Shown: positions 36,599-45,672, numbered from the stretch's first letter. The stretch: DNA of 64,000 nucleotides from Sphingomonas sp. dw_22 (GCF_018449795.1 NZ_JAAVVE010000004.1:62001-126000), one strand, 5' to 3'. Numbers and translations are program-made. The notes: a model not told the origin generated them from the letters alone.

Positions 36599-38986
36599 TC
36601 AGAACTCGAAGCCGATGCCGGCGAAGACCGTGCGCGGAGCGCCGACCGAGATACGGAAGGTGCCGCCTGATGCGGTATAGTAGCGCTCATCACCGATGTT
36701 CTTGACGCCAGCGGTGAGGCGCAGCTGACGACCTGCCCCCGCCGGAATATAATACCAGGCCGAGCCATCTACTACGAAATAGTCGCCTAGAGCGAAGCTA
36801 TGCTGGATGTCACCGTAGCGCTGCGAAGCATAGACCGCGCCCAGCCCAGCCCCAAGGCCGTGGAAGGGGCTGGCCTGATCCTTCACTTCGTAACTGATAT
36901 AGGCATTGGCGTTGTAACGCGGCACATTGGTGGGCAGTTGGCCGTCGAGGGCGGGGTCTCGGCTTACCACCTGGGCGTCGGCGTAGCCGAAGCCAGCGCG
37001 CACGTTGAGGCCGGGAAGCGGCGAACCGATGGCGCTGATTTCGACGCCGCGCGAAGTCTGCCCGCCTGTGAGGAAGGGCACGCCGTTGGCGACTTCGACG
37101 AGGTTGCTTTGCTTGATGTCGAACCAGGCGGCGGTCAGCAGCAGCCGGTTCGAGAACAGTGCTTGCTTGACGCCCGCCTCGACCATCCGCCCTTCTTGCG
37201 CGGGGAAGATCATCGGCGCGTTCTCGTAAAAGTTCTGCGGCTGAAAGGTGTCGGAATAGTTGGCGTAGAGAGTCCAGTCCGGCGCCGGCTTGTAGGTCAG
37301 CGCACCGCTCTTGGTGAACTTGTGCTCGGTCGGATAGGGGAAGTTGCTCGCCCCGGCGCCGACGATCGCCCGGTTGTCGAAGTCCCCGCTATAGGCCTCG
37401 TAGCGCGCGCCGAGCGACAGTGTCAGCGGTTCGGCGAGTTGGATGTCGGCCTGGATATAAGGGCCGTAATCCTCCTGCTTGACCGAGCGCAGCGTCCGCG
37501 TCGTCGCAGCCGCACCGTTGTTTACGAGTTGGTCGGAGCGGGAGTCGAGAACCGTGCCGAACGTCTGGTCCGCGCCGACATAGTTGATCCAGCTTTCGGT
37601 CTGGCGGCGGTATTCGACGCCGGCCACCACCTTGTAAGGCAGGATCAGCTCGCCTTCGCCGCGCAGCTGGACCCGTCCGAAATAGGTTCTGAGCGCCCGA
37701 TCGTCATTGCCTTCGACGCGGCGGGTCAGCGTGCCGTTGGCTGCGACGGCCCGGACCTCCGTGTGGACCTCGCCGGTGTCCTCGCCATTGTAGAGCAGCT
37801 TGCTCTCGACCTGCCACCTGTCTGAAATCGGCACGGCAAGATCGGCGGAGACGAGATTATAGACCGACTCGCGCCGCGCAAACGGCGCGTCATACCGTGT
37901 CCCGCGGCCCAAGTCGGGAATGAAGCGCGCGCCGCCCCCGCCCGGGACCGGCACGGTGATGAAGCCGCGGTCCATCGGGCGATCATCATCGCCATGCTCG
38001 TAGGTGAGGTTGGCAGTGGCGCCGCTCTCGCCGAACCAGCTCACGCTGCCGTTGACGAAGAGGCGCTTGGTGTCGGAGGTATCGCGAAAGGTATGGCCAT
38101 TCTCGTAGCTGCTAGTGACCCGGTAGGCGAACCTGTCGCCGGCAAACCCGCCGGTCACATCGACATAGCCCTGCCGTTCACCCCGACTGTCGATATTTGC
38201 CTCGATATGCCGATAATCCTGTAGTTGTGGTTTCTTGGTAATGATGTTGACCAGGCCGCCGGGCGTCATCTGGCCGATGTCCGAGGTTGGCCCTTTCAGA
38301 ATCTCGACGCTTGCGACGGTGCTCGGATCGACGATGCTGTTGGTCTTCATGCGGACGCCGTCACGATAGACGTCGTCACGGCGGCGAAAGCCGCGGATGA
38401 TATAGTCCTCGCGCGTTCCGCCGTAGCCGTCATTGTTCACGACGTTGGCGGAGTAACGATAAATCTCGCTCAGTTCGCGGATGTGCTGATCGCGCAGGAG
38501 CTGCTCGGGGATCGTATCGACCGAACGCGGCGTATCGAGGATGTCCTTCTGGATGCGGCTTCCGGTTTGCGGCGTGCGGCTGAAATAACGCGCCTCGGGC
38601 GTGCCGGTGACGACAATGTCGGCAACCTCGGCAGTGCGATCGTCCCCCTGAGCTGTCGCCGCGACTAGTTCATAACCGCCGCGACCGTCGAGCTGGGCAC
38701 GCAGGCCCGTTCCGGTAAGAAGCTGGGCTAGTGCCTGCTCTGTAGAATAGCTCCCGCGTAGCCCCGGTGTCCGCAGGCCGCGTAGACGGGCGGCGTCGAC
38801 CGCAATCATTACATTCGCTTGGCGCCCCAGCCGGGCGATAGCTGCGCCGAGCGAGCCGGCCGGGATATCGAAGCTGCGAACGACCGTTTGCGCCTGCGCC
38901 GGCACAACTGCGACGACGGCCGCACACCCCGTTGCGAAAAGGATAGCCGCCGCGCCGCCAGCGGCGTGGGTCTTGAACGAAATCAT
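36599..38986 (-). CDS. TonB-dependent siderophore receptor with STN domain
   Basis: A 795-residue FpvA/FhuE-type receptor: signal peptide to about 33 (AQAQ), STN domain about 38-108 (RSFDIPAGSLGAAIARLGRQ), TonB-box region VADIVVTG, plug with LDTPRSVDTIPEQLLRDQ, YIIRGFRRRDDVYRDGVRM and VEILKGPTSDIGQMTPGGLV (siderophore-receptor signatures), then the barrel ending APRTVFAGIGFEF. The STN domain and upstream FecR/FecI genes mean its own ligand controls its expression. Confidence 0.94.
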   Translation of the reverse strand: MISFKTHAAGGAAAILFATGCAAVVAVVPAQAQTVVRSFDIPAGSLGAAIARLGRQANVMIAVDAARLRGLRTPGLRGSYSTEQALAQLLTGTGLRAQLDGRGGYELVAATAQGDDRTAEVADIVVTGTPEARYFSRTPQTGSRIQKDILDTPRSVDTIPEQLLRDQHIRELSEIYRYSANVVNNDGYGGTREDYIIRGFRRRDDVYRDGVRMKTNSIVDPSTVASVEILKGPTSDIGQMTPGGLVNIITKKPQLQDYRHIEANIDSRGERQGYVDVTGGFAGDRFAYRVTSSYENGHTFRDTSDTKRLFVNGSVSWFGESGATANLTYEHGDDDRPMDRGFITVPVPGGGGARFIPDLGRGTRYDAPFARRESVYNLVSADLAVPISDRWQVESKLLYNGEDTGEVHTEVRAVAANGTLTRRVEGNDDRALRTYFGRVQLRGEGELILPYKVVAGVEYRRQTESWINYVGADQTFGTVLDSRSDQLVNNGAAATTRTLRSVKQEDYGPYIQADIQLAEPLTLSLGARYEAYSGDFDNRAIVGAGASNFPYPTEHKFTKSGALTYKPAPDWTLYANYSDTFQPQNFYENAPMIFPAQEGRMVEAGVKQALFSNRLLLTAAWFDIKQSNLVEVANGVPFLTGGQTSRGVEISAIGSPLPGLNVRAGFGYADAQVVSRDPALDGQLPTNVPRYNANAYISYEVKDQASPFHGLGAGLGAVYASQRYGDIQHSFALGDYFVVDGSAWYYIPAGAGRQLRLTAGVKNIGDERYYTASGGTFRISVGAPRTVFAGIGFEF

Positions 38987-39060
38987 ATACGCCCCGCACT
39001 TGTGTTGCTCTCACAAGGAAGGACGAGCGAGTTTCCCAAACAGCTCAAGATGGATGGAAA

Positions 39061-40035
39061 CTAGTCCCCACGACGCAAGCTGAGGTCGCCTCCGGGCAAG
39101 GACGTGATGACAAGATCGACCGCATGGGCAATGCCCTCGACGGCACGATCGGTGTCGCGAAGCGAATAACTGCCGGTCACACGCAACCCGCTCAGCTTGG
39201 CCGCATCAAAGCGAACCGGGCGTGCCCTGTATCGGTTGAGTTCCGCTAGCACCTCCGTGACGGGCCGGTCGTCCGCCTCCAGCCAACCTTCGGTCCATAG
39301 CGATGCCTGCGCCGGGTCGACGCGCGCCTCCATCTGGACGGCGGCGGCATTCAGACGCGCGCGTTCGCCCGGCCCAAGGGTGCGGCACAGCGCTCGGCCG
39401 TCGACGATCACTGGGCAGACGCGCACATGTGATCGCGTGACCGTCACGAGCGTCCCGCTCTTGTCGCGACGGACGATGAACGCCGTCCCGAGCGCGGTTG
39501 CCGTGCCTTCCGGTGTTTCGACAACGAACGGCTTGTTCGGATCACGCATGACATCGACCAGAACTTGACCCTGATCGAGATGCACAATTCGATGCGTTCG
39601 CGTGATCCGGACATCAACCGCGCCATCGGTGTCGAGAGTCACCCGACTGCCGTCGGTAAGCGCGATCTCCTGTTGCTCGCCCGGTGCCGTTCTATAATTC
39701 TCCTCGGTGCCTGAAGGGGACAGGGCTTGCAAAGAAATCCATGTTCCCCCGGCGATGATCGCAGCACTCACGCCGAGAGCTGTCAGACGCATGCGACGAG
39801 TCCGCCGACGGATAGCCGAGTGCAACGCCTCCTGCTCGATTGCGCTGGTGCTCGATACGGTCTGCGTGAAAGCCTGAAGCCGCCGAAACGCTTCACGATG
39901 CTCTGGCGCTTGTGCGCACCACTCCTCGCAGGCGGCGCGATCAGTTTCGGTCGCATCGTCGGCGTCGAGGATCGCCGCCCAGCGCGCGGCGCCGGCGAGG
40001 GTTTCGCGGCTTGGTTTCGACTCTGGTGGACTCAC
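39061..40035 (-). CDS. FecR-family anti-sigma/signal transducer
   Basis: A 324-residue FecR protein with the N-terminal sigma-binding part (AARWAAILDADDATETDRAA then CEEWCAQAPEHREAFRRL), a membrane helix at about 85-105 (LTALGVSAAIIAGGTWISL), and the FecR domain (GQVLVDVMRDPNKPF, ALGTAFIV). GTG 40035 immediately follows the TAG of the sigma gene. It should relay occupancy of the siderophore receptor downstream. Confidence 0.92.
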   Translation of the reverse strand: MSPPESKPSRETLAGAARWAAILDADDATETDRAACEEWCAQAPEHREAFRRLQAFTQTVSSTSAIEQEALHSAIRRRTRRMRLTALGVSAAIIAGGTWISLQALSPSGTEENYRTAPGEQQEIALTDGSRVTLDTDGAVDVRITRTHRIVHLDQGQVLVDVMRDPNKPFVVETPEGTATALGTAFIVRRDKSGTLVTVTRSHVRVCPVIVDGRALCRTLGPGERARLNAAAVQMEARVDPAQASLWTEGWLEADDRPVTEVLAELNRYRARPVRFDAAKLSGLRVTGSYSLRDTDRAVEGIAHAVDLVITSLPGGDLSLRRGD

Positions 40036-40545
40036 CTAATCTTCATACAGAAGAGTGAGGCATTCCGCATTGGCGAGCGCGATATGCCGCTTGACGGTGC
40101 TGAGCGATATTCCGAGCTTCGCTGCGATCTGCGATTGCTCCAATCCAGCGATGCGACGCAGGTAGAAAGCATCGCGGGCCTGCTGCGGAAGCGCCTCGAT
40201 TACGCGCAGGATCGCATTCAGCATCTGCACGGCCTCGACGATCCGCTCGGGCGTGAGGGCGTCCGCATGATCGTCGCGGGCGGCTACGGCTTCGAGCACT
40301 GCTCGCTCCACGTCCCGCCGCCGCCCTTCGTCAATCAAGAGCCGCCGCGCGACCGTGGCAAGATAACTACGCGGCGCAGTCAGCGCGACATGATCGGTGC
40401 GTTCAATGAGACGGCAGAAAGTATCTTGCGCCAAGTCGGCGGCACGCTCGGGACAGCGCGTGCGGCGTCGTAACCACCCCTGGAGCCATTCCGCATGCGT
40501 CGCATAGAGCGAGCCAATCTCAATTGTTGCGACAGCGCTTGACAA
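40036..40545 (-). CDS. fecI: ECF sigma factor, FecI-like
   Basis: A 169-residue FecI-type sigma factor: AADLAQDTFCRLIER and SYLATVARRLLIDEGRRR in region 2, and LPQQARDAFYLRRIAGLEQS, ISLSTVKRHIALANAECL in region 4, which match FecI closely. It heads the module sigma-FecR-siderophore receptor-two small membrane proteins-PepSY protein. In family members, FUR represses the sigma gene; I did not find a clear Fur box in 40546-40806. Confidence 0.92.
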   Translation of the reverse strand: MSSAVATIEIGSLYATHAEWLQGWLRRRTRCPERAADLAQDTFCRLIERTDHVALTAPRSYLATVARRLLIDEGRRRDVERAVLEAVAARDDHADALTPERIVEAVQMLNAILRVIEALPQQARDAFYLRRIAGLEQSQIAAKLGISLSTVKRHIALANAECLTLLYED

Positions 40546-40806
40546 GATATTCTTTCGCGCCCGGTGAGCGATTGAATCGGAGTTCTAGGACAGTTGGGCG
40601 CCTACCGTAATTGCGAAGCATTTGCAATGATGGTTCTTGATAGCCTCTCCTCCGTCGTTTCTGAATGAAGGCAGGTTCCGTGTTGAATAATTGGAATGGC
40701 TGATGCGTGCGTAATCCGGTCGGACGGCCGGACTGGCAATCGGGGTGAAGCCGTCCAACGCAACCAAACTGCGCCGAGCGGAAGCCGCGAAGGTAAGCGC
40801 CAAGGA

Positions 40807-41133
40807 TCAGGCGTGAATGTCGCCAACGCCGGTCAGATGCAGGACACCCTTGCCCGGCAACTCAACCCGTAGTTCCAGCTTGCCACCTGCGGCTTCCACG
40901 AAGCGGCGCAACGTCGAAAGATAAAGGTCGGTCTGACGCTCGATCTTGTGAACGGAAGGCTGCTTCACGCCCAAGGTTTCCGCGATCTGCTCCTGGCTGC
41001 GCTCGGCAAGCTGGCGCAACGCTTTCAGTCCCTCGACCTCCGCGATTAGCTCCTTCGTGCGCGCCTCGATCCGGCGGCGGCTATCTTCGGGCAGAGCGGT
41101 CATGATCTCGCTGCGCGAACGTCCCATCGTCAT
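40807..41133 (-). CDS. HigA-like XRE antitoxin
   Basis: A 108-residue protein with a helix-turn-helix in the middle (QLAERSQEQIAETLGVKQPS then VHKIERQ) and the ending ELRVELPGKGVLHLTGVGDI. This is the XRE antitoxin pattern paired with Gp49-like toxins. It overlaps the upstream toxin by 4 bases (ATGA). Toxin-first order is typical of HigBA and related pairs. Such pairs stabilise mobile elements. Confidence 0.85.
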   Translation of the reverse strand: MTMGRSRSEIMTALPEDSRRRIEARTKELIAEVEGLKALRQLAERSQEQIAETLGVKQPSVHKIERQTDLYLSTLRRFVEAAGGKLELRVELPGKGVLHLTGVGDIHA

Positions 41134-41492
41134 TTCTCCTTCGCGGCCAATGCCGCCAGATGCTCGTCAAACCGCTTGTCGGCCTTGGCGATCAGCGTTT
41201 TGTAGAACCGCTTCTGCACCACGCCCGCCTTGTCGCCAGCGACAAGCAAAATGGCCTCTCGCTCCGGGTCGAACGCGAAGGCCACGCGCCATACGCCGCT
41301 ATCGGCATTGAAGCGCAATTCCTTCATGTTCGCATGTCGCGATCCGCCAAGCGTATCGGCATGCGGACGGCCAAGCCGGGGGCCGTAAAGTTCCAGAAGC
41401 CCCGTTGCGGCTAAAAGCTCATCCTGCACCGCATCGGGCATCGCGTCATATTCGGCATCGAAAGCGTCATGGTTGCGAACCGTCCACGGCAT
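41130..41492 (-). CDS. HigB-like RelE-family toxin (Gp49/DUF891 type)
   Basis: A 120-residue RelE/ParE-superfamily protein of the phage Gp49-like type. Hallmarks: LELYGPRLGRPHADTLGGSR, MKELRFNADSGVWRVAFAFD, and FYKTLIAKADKRFDEHLAAL. These toxins cleave mRNA at the ribosome. It is first in the operon, followed by its antitoxin. A repeated GGGCTATAT lies just upstream and is probably bound by the complex. Confidence 0.87.
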   Translation of the reverse strand: MPWTVRNHDAFDAEYDAMPDAVQDELLAATGLLELYGPRLGRPHADTLGGSRHANMKELRFNADSGVWRVAFAFDPEREAILLVAGDKAGVVQKRFYKTLIAKADKRFDEHLAALAAKEK

Positions 41493-41496
41493 AGGG

Positions 41497-41533
41497 GGCT
41501 ATATATCCTCTGGGCTATATTTTGTCCATAGCC
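41497..41533. promoter_or_regulatory. Putative autoregulatory repeats of the toxin-antitoxin operon
   Basis: GGGCTATAT occurs at 41497-41505 and 41512-41520 (15-base period), and GGCTAT...ATAGCC forms an inverted repeat (41513-41533). All lie within 41 bases upstream of the toxin start, where a HigA-type repressor would bind. Confidence 0.5.
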
Positions 41534-41539
41534 TTGAAG

Positions 41540-41800
41540 CTATGGGATTGCATGGTGGTTATCGTCTTGCCGGGTCAATACACGATAGCCACCATCCACC
41601 TGCTCGGCGTAAACGGAAAAAATCCCATGCCGTCTTACCAAGTTGACGCAATCGGCGCTGTAGTGCCTCTCCCTCTTGCGCGGAGGGGCGAACCGATAAA
41701 GCATGGCAACGTGGCAATGGCGGGTCACTGGAAAAAGGCTCGTCATGCCCTGCGAATCCGAATCACGCCCGTTGCGTCGGGCCGCTTCCTCTCTCGACAA
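41540..41800 (-). CDS. Hypothetical protein, doubtful
   Basis: An 86-codon frame on the minus strand. The C-terminal half (ADCVNLVRRHGIFSVYAEQV, DGGYRVLTRQ) reads like real protein, the first part less so; the true start may be ATG at the M of MTSLFPV or MLYRF. It lies between the toxin-antitoxin pair and AlpA, where small cargo genes often sit. A competing frame on the other strand (41522-42007) looks non-coding. Otherwise 41534-42052 shows no clear gene. Confidence 0.3.
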   Translation of the reverse strand: MSREEAARRNGRDSDSQGMTSLFPVTRHCHVAMLYRFAPPRKRERHYSADCVNLVRRHGIFSVYAEQVDGGYRVLTRQDDNHHAIP

Positions 41801-42052
41801 ACCGGCAAATGCCGTGACTTATTTGTCACGGTCGACAGAGAAGCGTGCAAGTATAGTTCGGCAAGTTATGCCCTATATCGCCGTCCACCGACATACGCCG
41901 CCGTTTTCCGTAGTTCGCCGTCGTTTCCCGCCTTTACCTACATTTATACCGCCGTGAGCACTATGCTCGCCACATCTCGGCTAAGCGGCTCTTGCGTGGC
42001 GGGTTAGAGCTGCCAATTCTTCGTTTCAGGGGGCTTCATCAACCGTCATAGA

Positions 42053-42271
42053 ATGAAAGCCCGTCCCGTGAGTAACAAAGAAAGGATTATCCGTCTCAAG
42101 ACCGTGCTGACCCGCACCGGGCTTTCCCGTTCCACCCTCTACCGCAAGATCGGCGAAGGCACGTTCCCGCGCCAGGTGCCGATCAGCGTCCACGGCACCG
42201 GCTGGCATGAATCTGCCGTCGATCGCTGGATTGCCGATCCTATGAGCTACCGCGAAGATCGCGCCGAATGA
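42053..42271 (+). CDS. AlpA-family excisionase/regulator
   Basis: A 72-residue AlpA (MerR-like winged helix) protein: RLKTVLTRTGLSRSTLYRKI, GEGTFPRQVPI, WHESAVDRWI. In P4-type elements AlpA activates the integrase and promotes excision. It converges with the integrase gene (12-base gap). The start is ATG 42053, or GTG at 42068 with MSNKERIIRL-like beginning. Confidence 0.9.
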   Translation: MKARPVSNKERIIRLKTVLTRTGLSRSTLYRKIGEGTFPRQVPISVHGTGWHESAVDRWIADPMSYREDRAE

Positions 42272-42283
42272 CGCGAGGCCGGG

Positions 42284-43516
42284 CTATTGCCCGGCCTTCG
42301 CCTTACGGAACGTGCCCTTGATGACCTTCGCGCCGTCGCGGAGGAAATCCAGATGATCGGACCAATGCTGCATCATGCGGACGCGCTCGTCCCAATATTC
42401 GCCGCGTGTGTAGGCACGGCGCACCGCGTTGTTGTCGCAATGAGCAAGCTGGCGCTCGATCGCGTCGGGATGCCATAGGCCCATTTCGTTCAAGAGCGTG
42501 GCCGCCATCGCCCGGAAGCCGTGGCCGGTCATCTCGTCCTGGGCGAAGCCCAGGCGCCGCAGCGCCGCGTTGATGGTGTTTTCCGACATGGGGCGATCGA
42601 CCGAACGCAGCGAGGGGAACAGGAAGCTGCTGTAGTCCTCGTCATGCTCGATGGTTTCGAGGATCGCCAGCGCCTGCCGGGACAGGGGGATGCTGTGGAC
42701 GCGCCGCATCTTGGTCTTGTGCTTCGGGATGACCCAAAGCGCCTTGTCAAAATCGAAGTCGGCCCATTCGGCATAGCGCAACTCGCCCGGCCGGACGAAC
42801 ACATGCGGTAGGAGGCGAAGCGCCGCCTTGGTGTTGGGATGCCCCTCGAACGCCTCAAGGGCGCGCAACAGGCCGCCTGCCTCACTGGCGCTGGTGATCG
42901 CCGCCCGATGGATGGGCTGGGGTGCGATCAGCGCGCCGCGCAGATCGGCGGCAACGTCTCGCTCGGCGCGGGCCGTGGCGATGGCGTAGCGGAATATCTG
43001 GCTGGCAGTGCTGCGCAGCCGCTTCGCGGTTTCGTAGCGGCCCTTGCCCTCCATCTTGCGGAGCATGACAAGAAGCTCCTGTGCGGAAATGGAGGCGATA
43101 GGACGCTTGCCGATGGACTCGTTGATGAAGTCCAGCAGCCAGCGCAATTTCTTCATGGTGACGGCGGAGCGGCCTTCGCGCTCGACCTTCACAAGCCATT
43201 CGTCGGCAACCGCCTTGAAGCTGTTGGATGCGGCGACCGCCGCCGCAACCTTTTCCAGCTTGATCCGCTCAGCCGGATCGTCGCCGCGCGCCAGAACCTT
43301 TCGCGCCGCGTCCCGTTGCTCGCGGGCTTCGGCAAGGCCGGTGTCGGGATAGACGCCGAAGGCCAGCGTCTTTTGTTTGCCCAAGTGGCGATAGTTCATC
43401 CGCCAGTAGCGGCCGCCATTGGGAGTGACATACAGGAACAGCCCGTCGCCATCGGTGAGTTTGTAGGGCTTTGCACGACCCTTGGCATTTTTGATCGAAA
43501 CAGCGGTAAGCGCCAT
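42284..43516 (-). CDS. P4-type tyrosine integrase
   Basis: A 410-residue site-specific recombinase. N-terminal arm-type DNA-binding domain (DUF4102; KPYKLTDGDGLFLYVTPNGG), then a core-binding domain, and the catalytic domain with R242 (VRPGELRYAEW), H332-x-x-R335 (HGFR), H359 and nucleophile Y369 (NNAVRRAYTRGEYW). It transcribes away from tRNA-Glu and lies 165 bases from its 3' end, the usual P4/island arrangement. It should catalyse insertion at, and with AlpA excision from, the tRNA gene. Confidence 0.95.
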   Translation of the reverse strand: MALTAVSIKNAKGRAKPYKLTDGDGLFLYVTPNGGRYWRMNYRHLGKQKTLAFGVYPDTGLAEAREQRDAARKVLARGDDPAERIKLEKVAAAVAASNSFKAVADEWLVKVEREGRSAVTMKKLRWLLDFINESIGKRPIASISAQELLVMLRKMEGKGRYETAKRLRSTASQIFRYAIATARAERDVAADLRGALIAPQPIHRAAITSASEAGGLLRALEAFEGHPNTKAALRLLPHVFVRPGELRYAEWADFDFDKALWVIPKHKTKMRRVHSIPLSRQALAILETIEHDEDYSSFLFPSLRSVDRPMSENTINAALRRLGFAQDEMTGHGFRAMAATLLNEMGLWHPDAIERQLAHCDNNAVRRAYTRGEYWDERVRMMQHWSDHLDFLRDGAKVIKGTFRKAKAGQ

Positions 43517-43680
43517 GATGGTATCTCCTTTTGGGGGAGGACCGCGCTACCATCAGATATACCATCAAGACGGTGGTATCCGGTGGCACGAAGCCGCTCC
43601 GTATGGGATACCTATACCACGAAAAACCCGCAGAAATCAGACAGTTATGGCATCTTCTGGAACCCTCTGGGAGAGGATTT

Positions 43681-43695
43681 TGGTGACCCCTACGG
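43681..43695 (+). repeat. Right attachment-site repeat within tRNA-Glu 3' end
   Basis: Second copy of TGGTGACCCCTACGG. It forms the CCA end, discriminator, acceptor strand and the first T-stem bases of tRNA-Glu. Identical to 22602-22616. Confidence 0.75.
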
Positions 43696-43756
43696 GAATC
43701 GAACCCGTGTTTCAGCCGTGAAAGGGCCGCGTCCTAGACCGCTAGACGAAGGGGCC
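43681..43756 (-). tRNA. tRNA-Glu (anticodon TTC)
   Basis: On the minus strand a full cloverleaf: acceptor GGCCCCT with AGGGGTC, discriminator A and encoded CCA; D-arm TCTAGCGGTCTAGGA; anticodon arm with loop CTTTCAC (anticodon TTC); T-arm CGGGTTCGATTCCCG. Length 76. Its 3' end serves as the integration site of the element to the left, and the tRNA sequence stays intact. Confidence 0.95.
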
Positions 43757-43862
43757 GTTTAGCGTGGAGCGGGCGAACTAGGGAAACAGAAGCGGCTGGT
43801 CAACACCTCAATCGCCCTTCCTGGCCATTCCAGCGATGCTGGCGCATCACCGGAACCTCAGG

Positions 43863-45629
43863 CTACTCCGCCCAGGCCGCATCTTCTATGTGGAGCTCGG
43901 CGGCGGGGCGGGCGCCCCAGTCGTCGATCCGCGCGCGGCCGGCCAGCCAGAGCTTGCGATGGCGGGGCGCGGAGAGCAGCGCCTGGCCCAGTTCGGTCTC
44001 CGCCTGGCGGAAGGCGACTGCCTTCAGGCTGCCTCCGCCGTCGCCCGAGACGATGACGCGGACATGGCCGCCCGATCCCACCACATCGGCCTTTATGATG
44101 CTCACCGGGCCGGCGGCGACGCGCGGGGCGGGCCAGCCCATGCCATAGGGGCCGCCGGCCTCCATCGCGGTGACGAGGTCCGGATTCACGCCCGCCGCGG
44201 TGACGACGGCATCGAGCATCAGCGCGCGCTCGCCCATCGCTTGCGTCACCCGTTCGGAGAGGCGCTCCTCCAGGAAATCGGCAAAGGCGTCGAGCCGGTC
44301 CTCGGCGATGGTGACGCCGCAGGCCATTGCGTGGCCTCCGCCGGCATGGAGCAGGCCGGCGTCCTTGGCGGCCATGACCGCGGCGCCGAGATCGACTCCG
44401 GCGATCGAGCGGCCCGATCCCTTGCCGATGCCGTTCTCATCGAGCGCGATGACGATCGAGGGGCGGCCGAGCTTCTCCTTGAGGCGGCCGGCGACGATGC
44501 CGATCACGCCGGCATGCCAGCCGCGCGCGGCGATGACCGCAACGGCGCGGTTGCCCTGGCGGAGGCCGATCTCCTCGGCTTCGCGCTGGACATCGGCCTC
44601 GATCGCGCGGCGCTCCTCGTTGAGCTGGTTGAGTTCCTCGGCGATGGCGCGAGCCTCGTCGGGATCGCGGGTAGTGAGCAGGCGGACACCGAGATCGGAG
44701 CGGCCCACGCGCCCTCCGGCATTGATGCGCGGGCCGAGCGCGAAGCCGAGATCGGTGCAGGTCGGCGCGCGGGTGAGGCGCGACGCCTCGATCAGCGCGT
44801 TGAGGCCGATATTGCGGCGCTGGCCCATCACCTTGAGGCCCTGGGCGACGAAGGCGCGGTTGAGGCCCTTGAGCGCGGCGACGTCGGCCACGGTGCCGAG
44901 CGCGACGATATCGAGCAGGTCAAGCAGGCGCGGCTCGGCGCGGGCGGCGAAATAGCCGCGGGCGCGCAGCGTGCGGATCAGCGCTGCCCCGAGCAGGAAG
45001 GCGACGCCGACGGCGGCGAGATGGCCGTGCGCGGCGCCCTCGGCCTCGTCGAGCCGGTTGGGGTTCACCAGCGCCAGCGCGACGGGCAGCTCGGCCGTGC
45101 ATTTGTGATGATCGACCACGATCACCTCGGCATGGGCGGCGCGGGCCATCTCCAGCGCCTCGAACGCCTGGGCGCCGCAATCGACGGTGACGATCAACCC
45201 GGCGCCTTCCGCCTTGAGCCGCACCAGCGCCTCGCCCGAGGGGCCATAGCCCTCCATCAGGCGATCGGGGATATAGGGCCGCGCCTCCAGCCCCAGGTCG
45301 CGCAGCAGCAGGATCAGCAGCGCGGCGGAGGTCGCCCCGTCGACATCGTAATCGCCGAAGATCGCGACCTGCTCGCGCGCCTCGACCGCATCGGCCAGGC
45401 GTTCGGCGGCCCGGTCCATGTCGCGGAAGATCGACGGATCGGGCATGAAGGCGCGGATGCTGGGATTGCGGTGCCGCTCCAGATCGTCGCGCGCCACGCC
45501 GCGCGTCATCAGGAGCTGAGTGACCAGATCGTCGGGCGCGAAGCCGGGATCGCGCGCGTCGGTCGCCAGCCCGCGCCAGCGCCAGGGCTGGCCGAGGATC
45601 GAACGGTGGATGTTGAGGACGCTGGACAT
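43863..45629 (-). CDS. recJ: Single-stranded-DNA-specific exonuclease RecJ
   Basis: A 588-residue RecJ. The DHH-family motifs are clear: FGDYDVDG at 92-98, VDHHKC at 172-177, plus the DHHA1 signature GGGHAMACG further on. RecJ degrades single-stranded DNA 5' to 3' in recombination and mismatch repair. ATG 45629 (MSSVLNIHRSIL) is preferred; the frame is open to 45701 upstream but overlaps the neighbouring gene's 3' end. It probably belongs to the host chromosome. Confidence 0.95.
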   Translation of the reverse strand: MSSVLNIHRSILGQPWRWRGLATDARDPGFAPDDLVTQLLMTRGVARDDLERHRNPSIRAFMPDPSIFRDMDRAAERLADAVEAREQVAIFGDYDVDGATSAALLILLLRDLGLEARPYIPDRLMEGYGPSGEALVRLKAEGAGLIVTVDCGAQAFEALEMARAAHAEVIVVDHHKCTAELPVALALVNPNRLDEAEGAAHGHLAAVGVAFLLGAALIRTLRARGYFAARAEPRLLDLLDIVALGTVADVAALKGLNRAFVAQGLKVMGQRRNIGLNALIEASRLTRAPTCTDLGFALGPRINAGGRVGRSDLGVRLLTTRDPDEARAIAEELNQLNEERRAIEADVQREAEEIGLRQGNRAVAVIAARGWHAGVIGIVAGRLKEKLGRPSIVIALDENGIGKGSGRSIAGVDLGAAVMAAKDAGLLHAGGGHAMACGVTIAEDRLDAFADFLEERLSERVTQAMGERALMLDAVVTAAGVNPDLVTAMEAGGPYGMGWPAPRVAAGPVSIIKADVVGSGGHVRVIVSGDGGGSLKAVAFRQAETELGQALLSAPRHRKLWLAGRARIDDWGARPAAELHIEDAAWAE

Positions 45630-45672
45630 GTCGGCGCTGTGTGGGCTCGGGGATTGCGCTTGTCGAGCGGCG

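Larger units (their letters stand above)
22602..43695. mobile_element. Integrative mobilizable element in tRNA-Glu
   Basis: A 21-kb element bounded by 15-base direct repeats of the tRNA-Glu 3' end. It contains a P4-type integrase beside the tRNA, an AlpA-like regulator, a HigBA-like toxin-antitoxin pair, a Ti-type TraA relaxase with DUF6118-like, TraC-like and TraD-like proteins, and a candidate oriT. No mating-pair genes, VirB proteins or TraG coupling protein are present, so transfer would need a helper. The cargo is two separate cell-surface-signalling TonB modules, one with secreted phosphatases and one for siderophore uptake. All genes inside look intact, unlike those left of it. Confidence 0.78.

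Noticed and set aside
41522-42007. 161-codon plus-strand open frame upstream of alpA
   Set aside because: Amino-acid order looks random (runs of Arg/Ser/Tyr) and the start overlaps the toxin-antitoxin operator; not reported as a gene.
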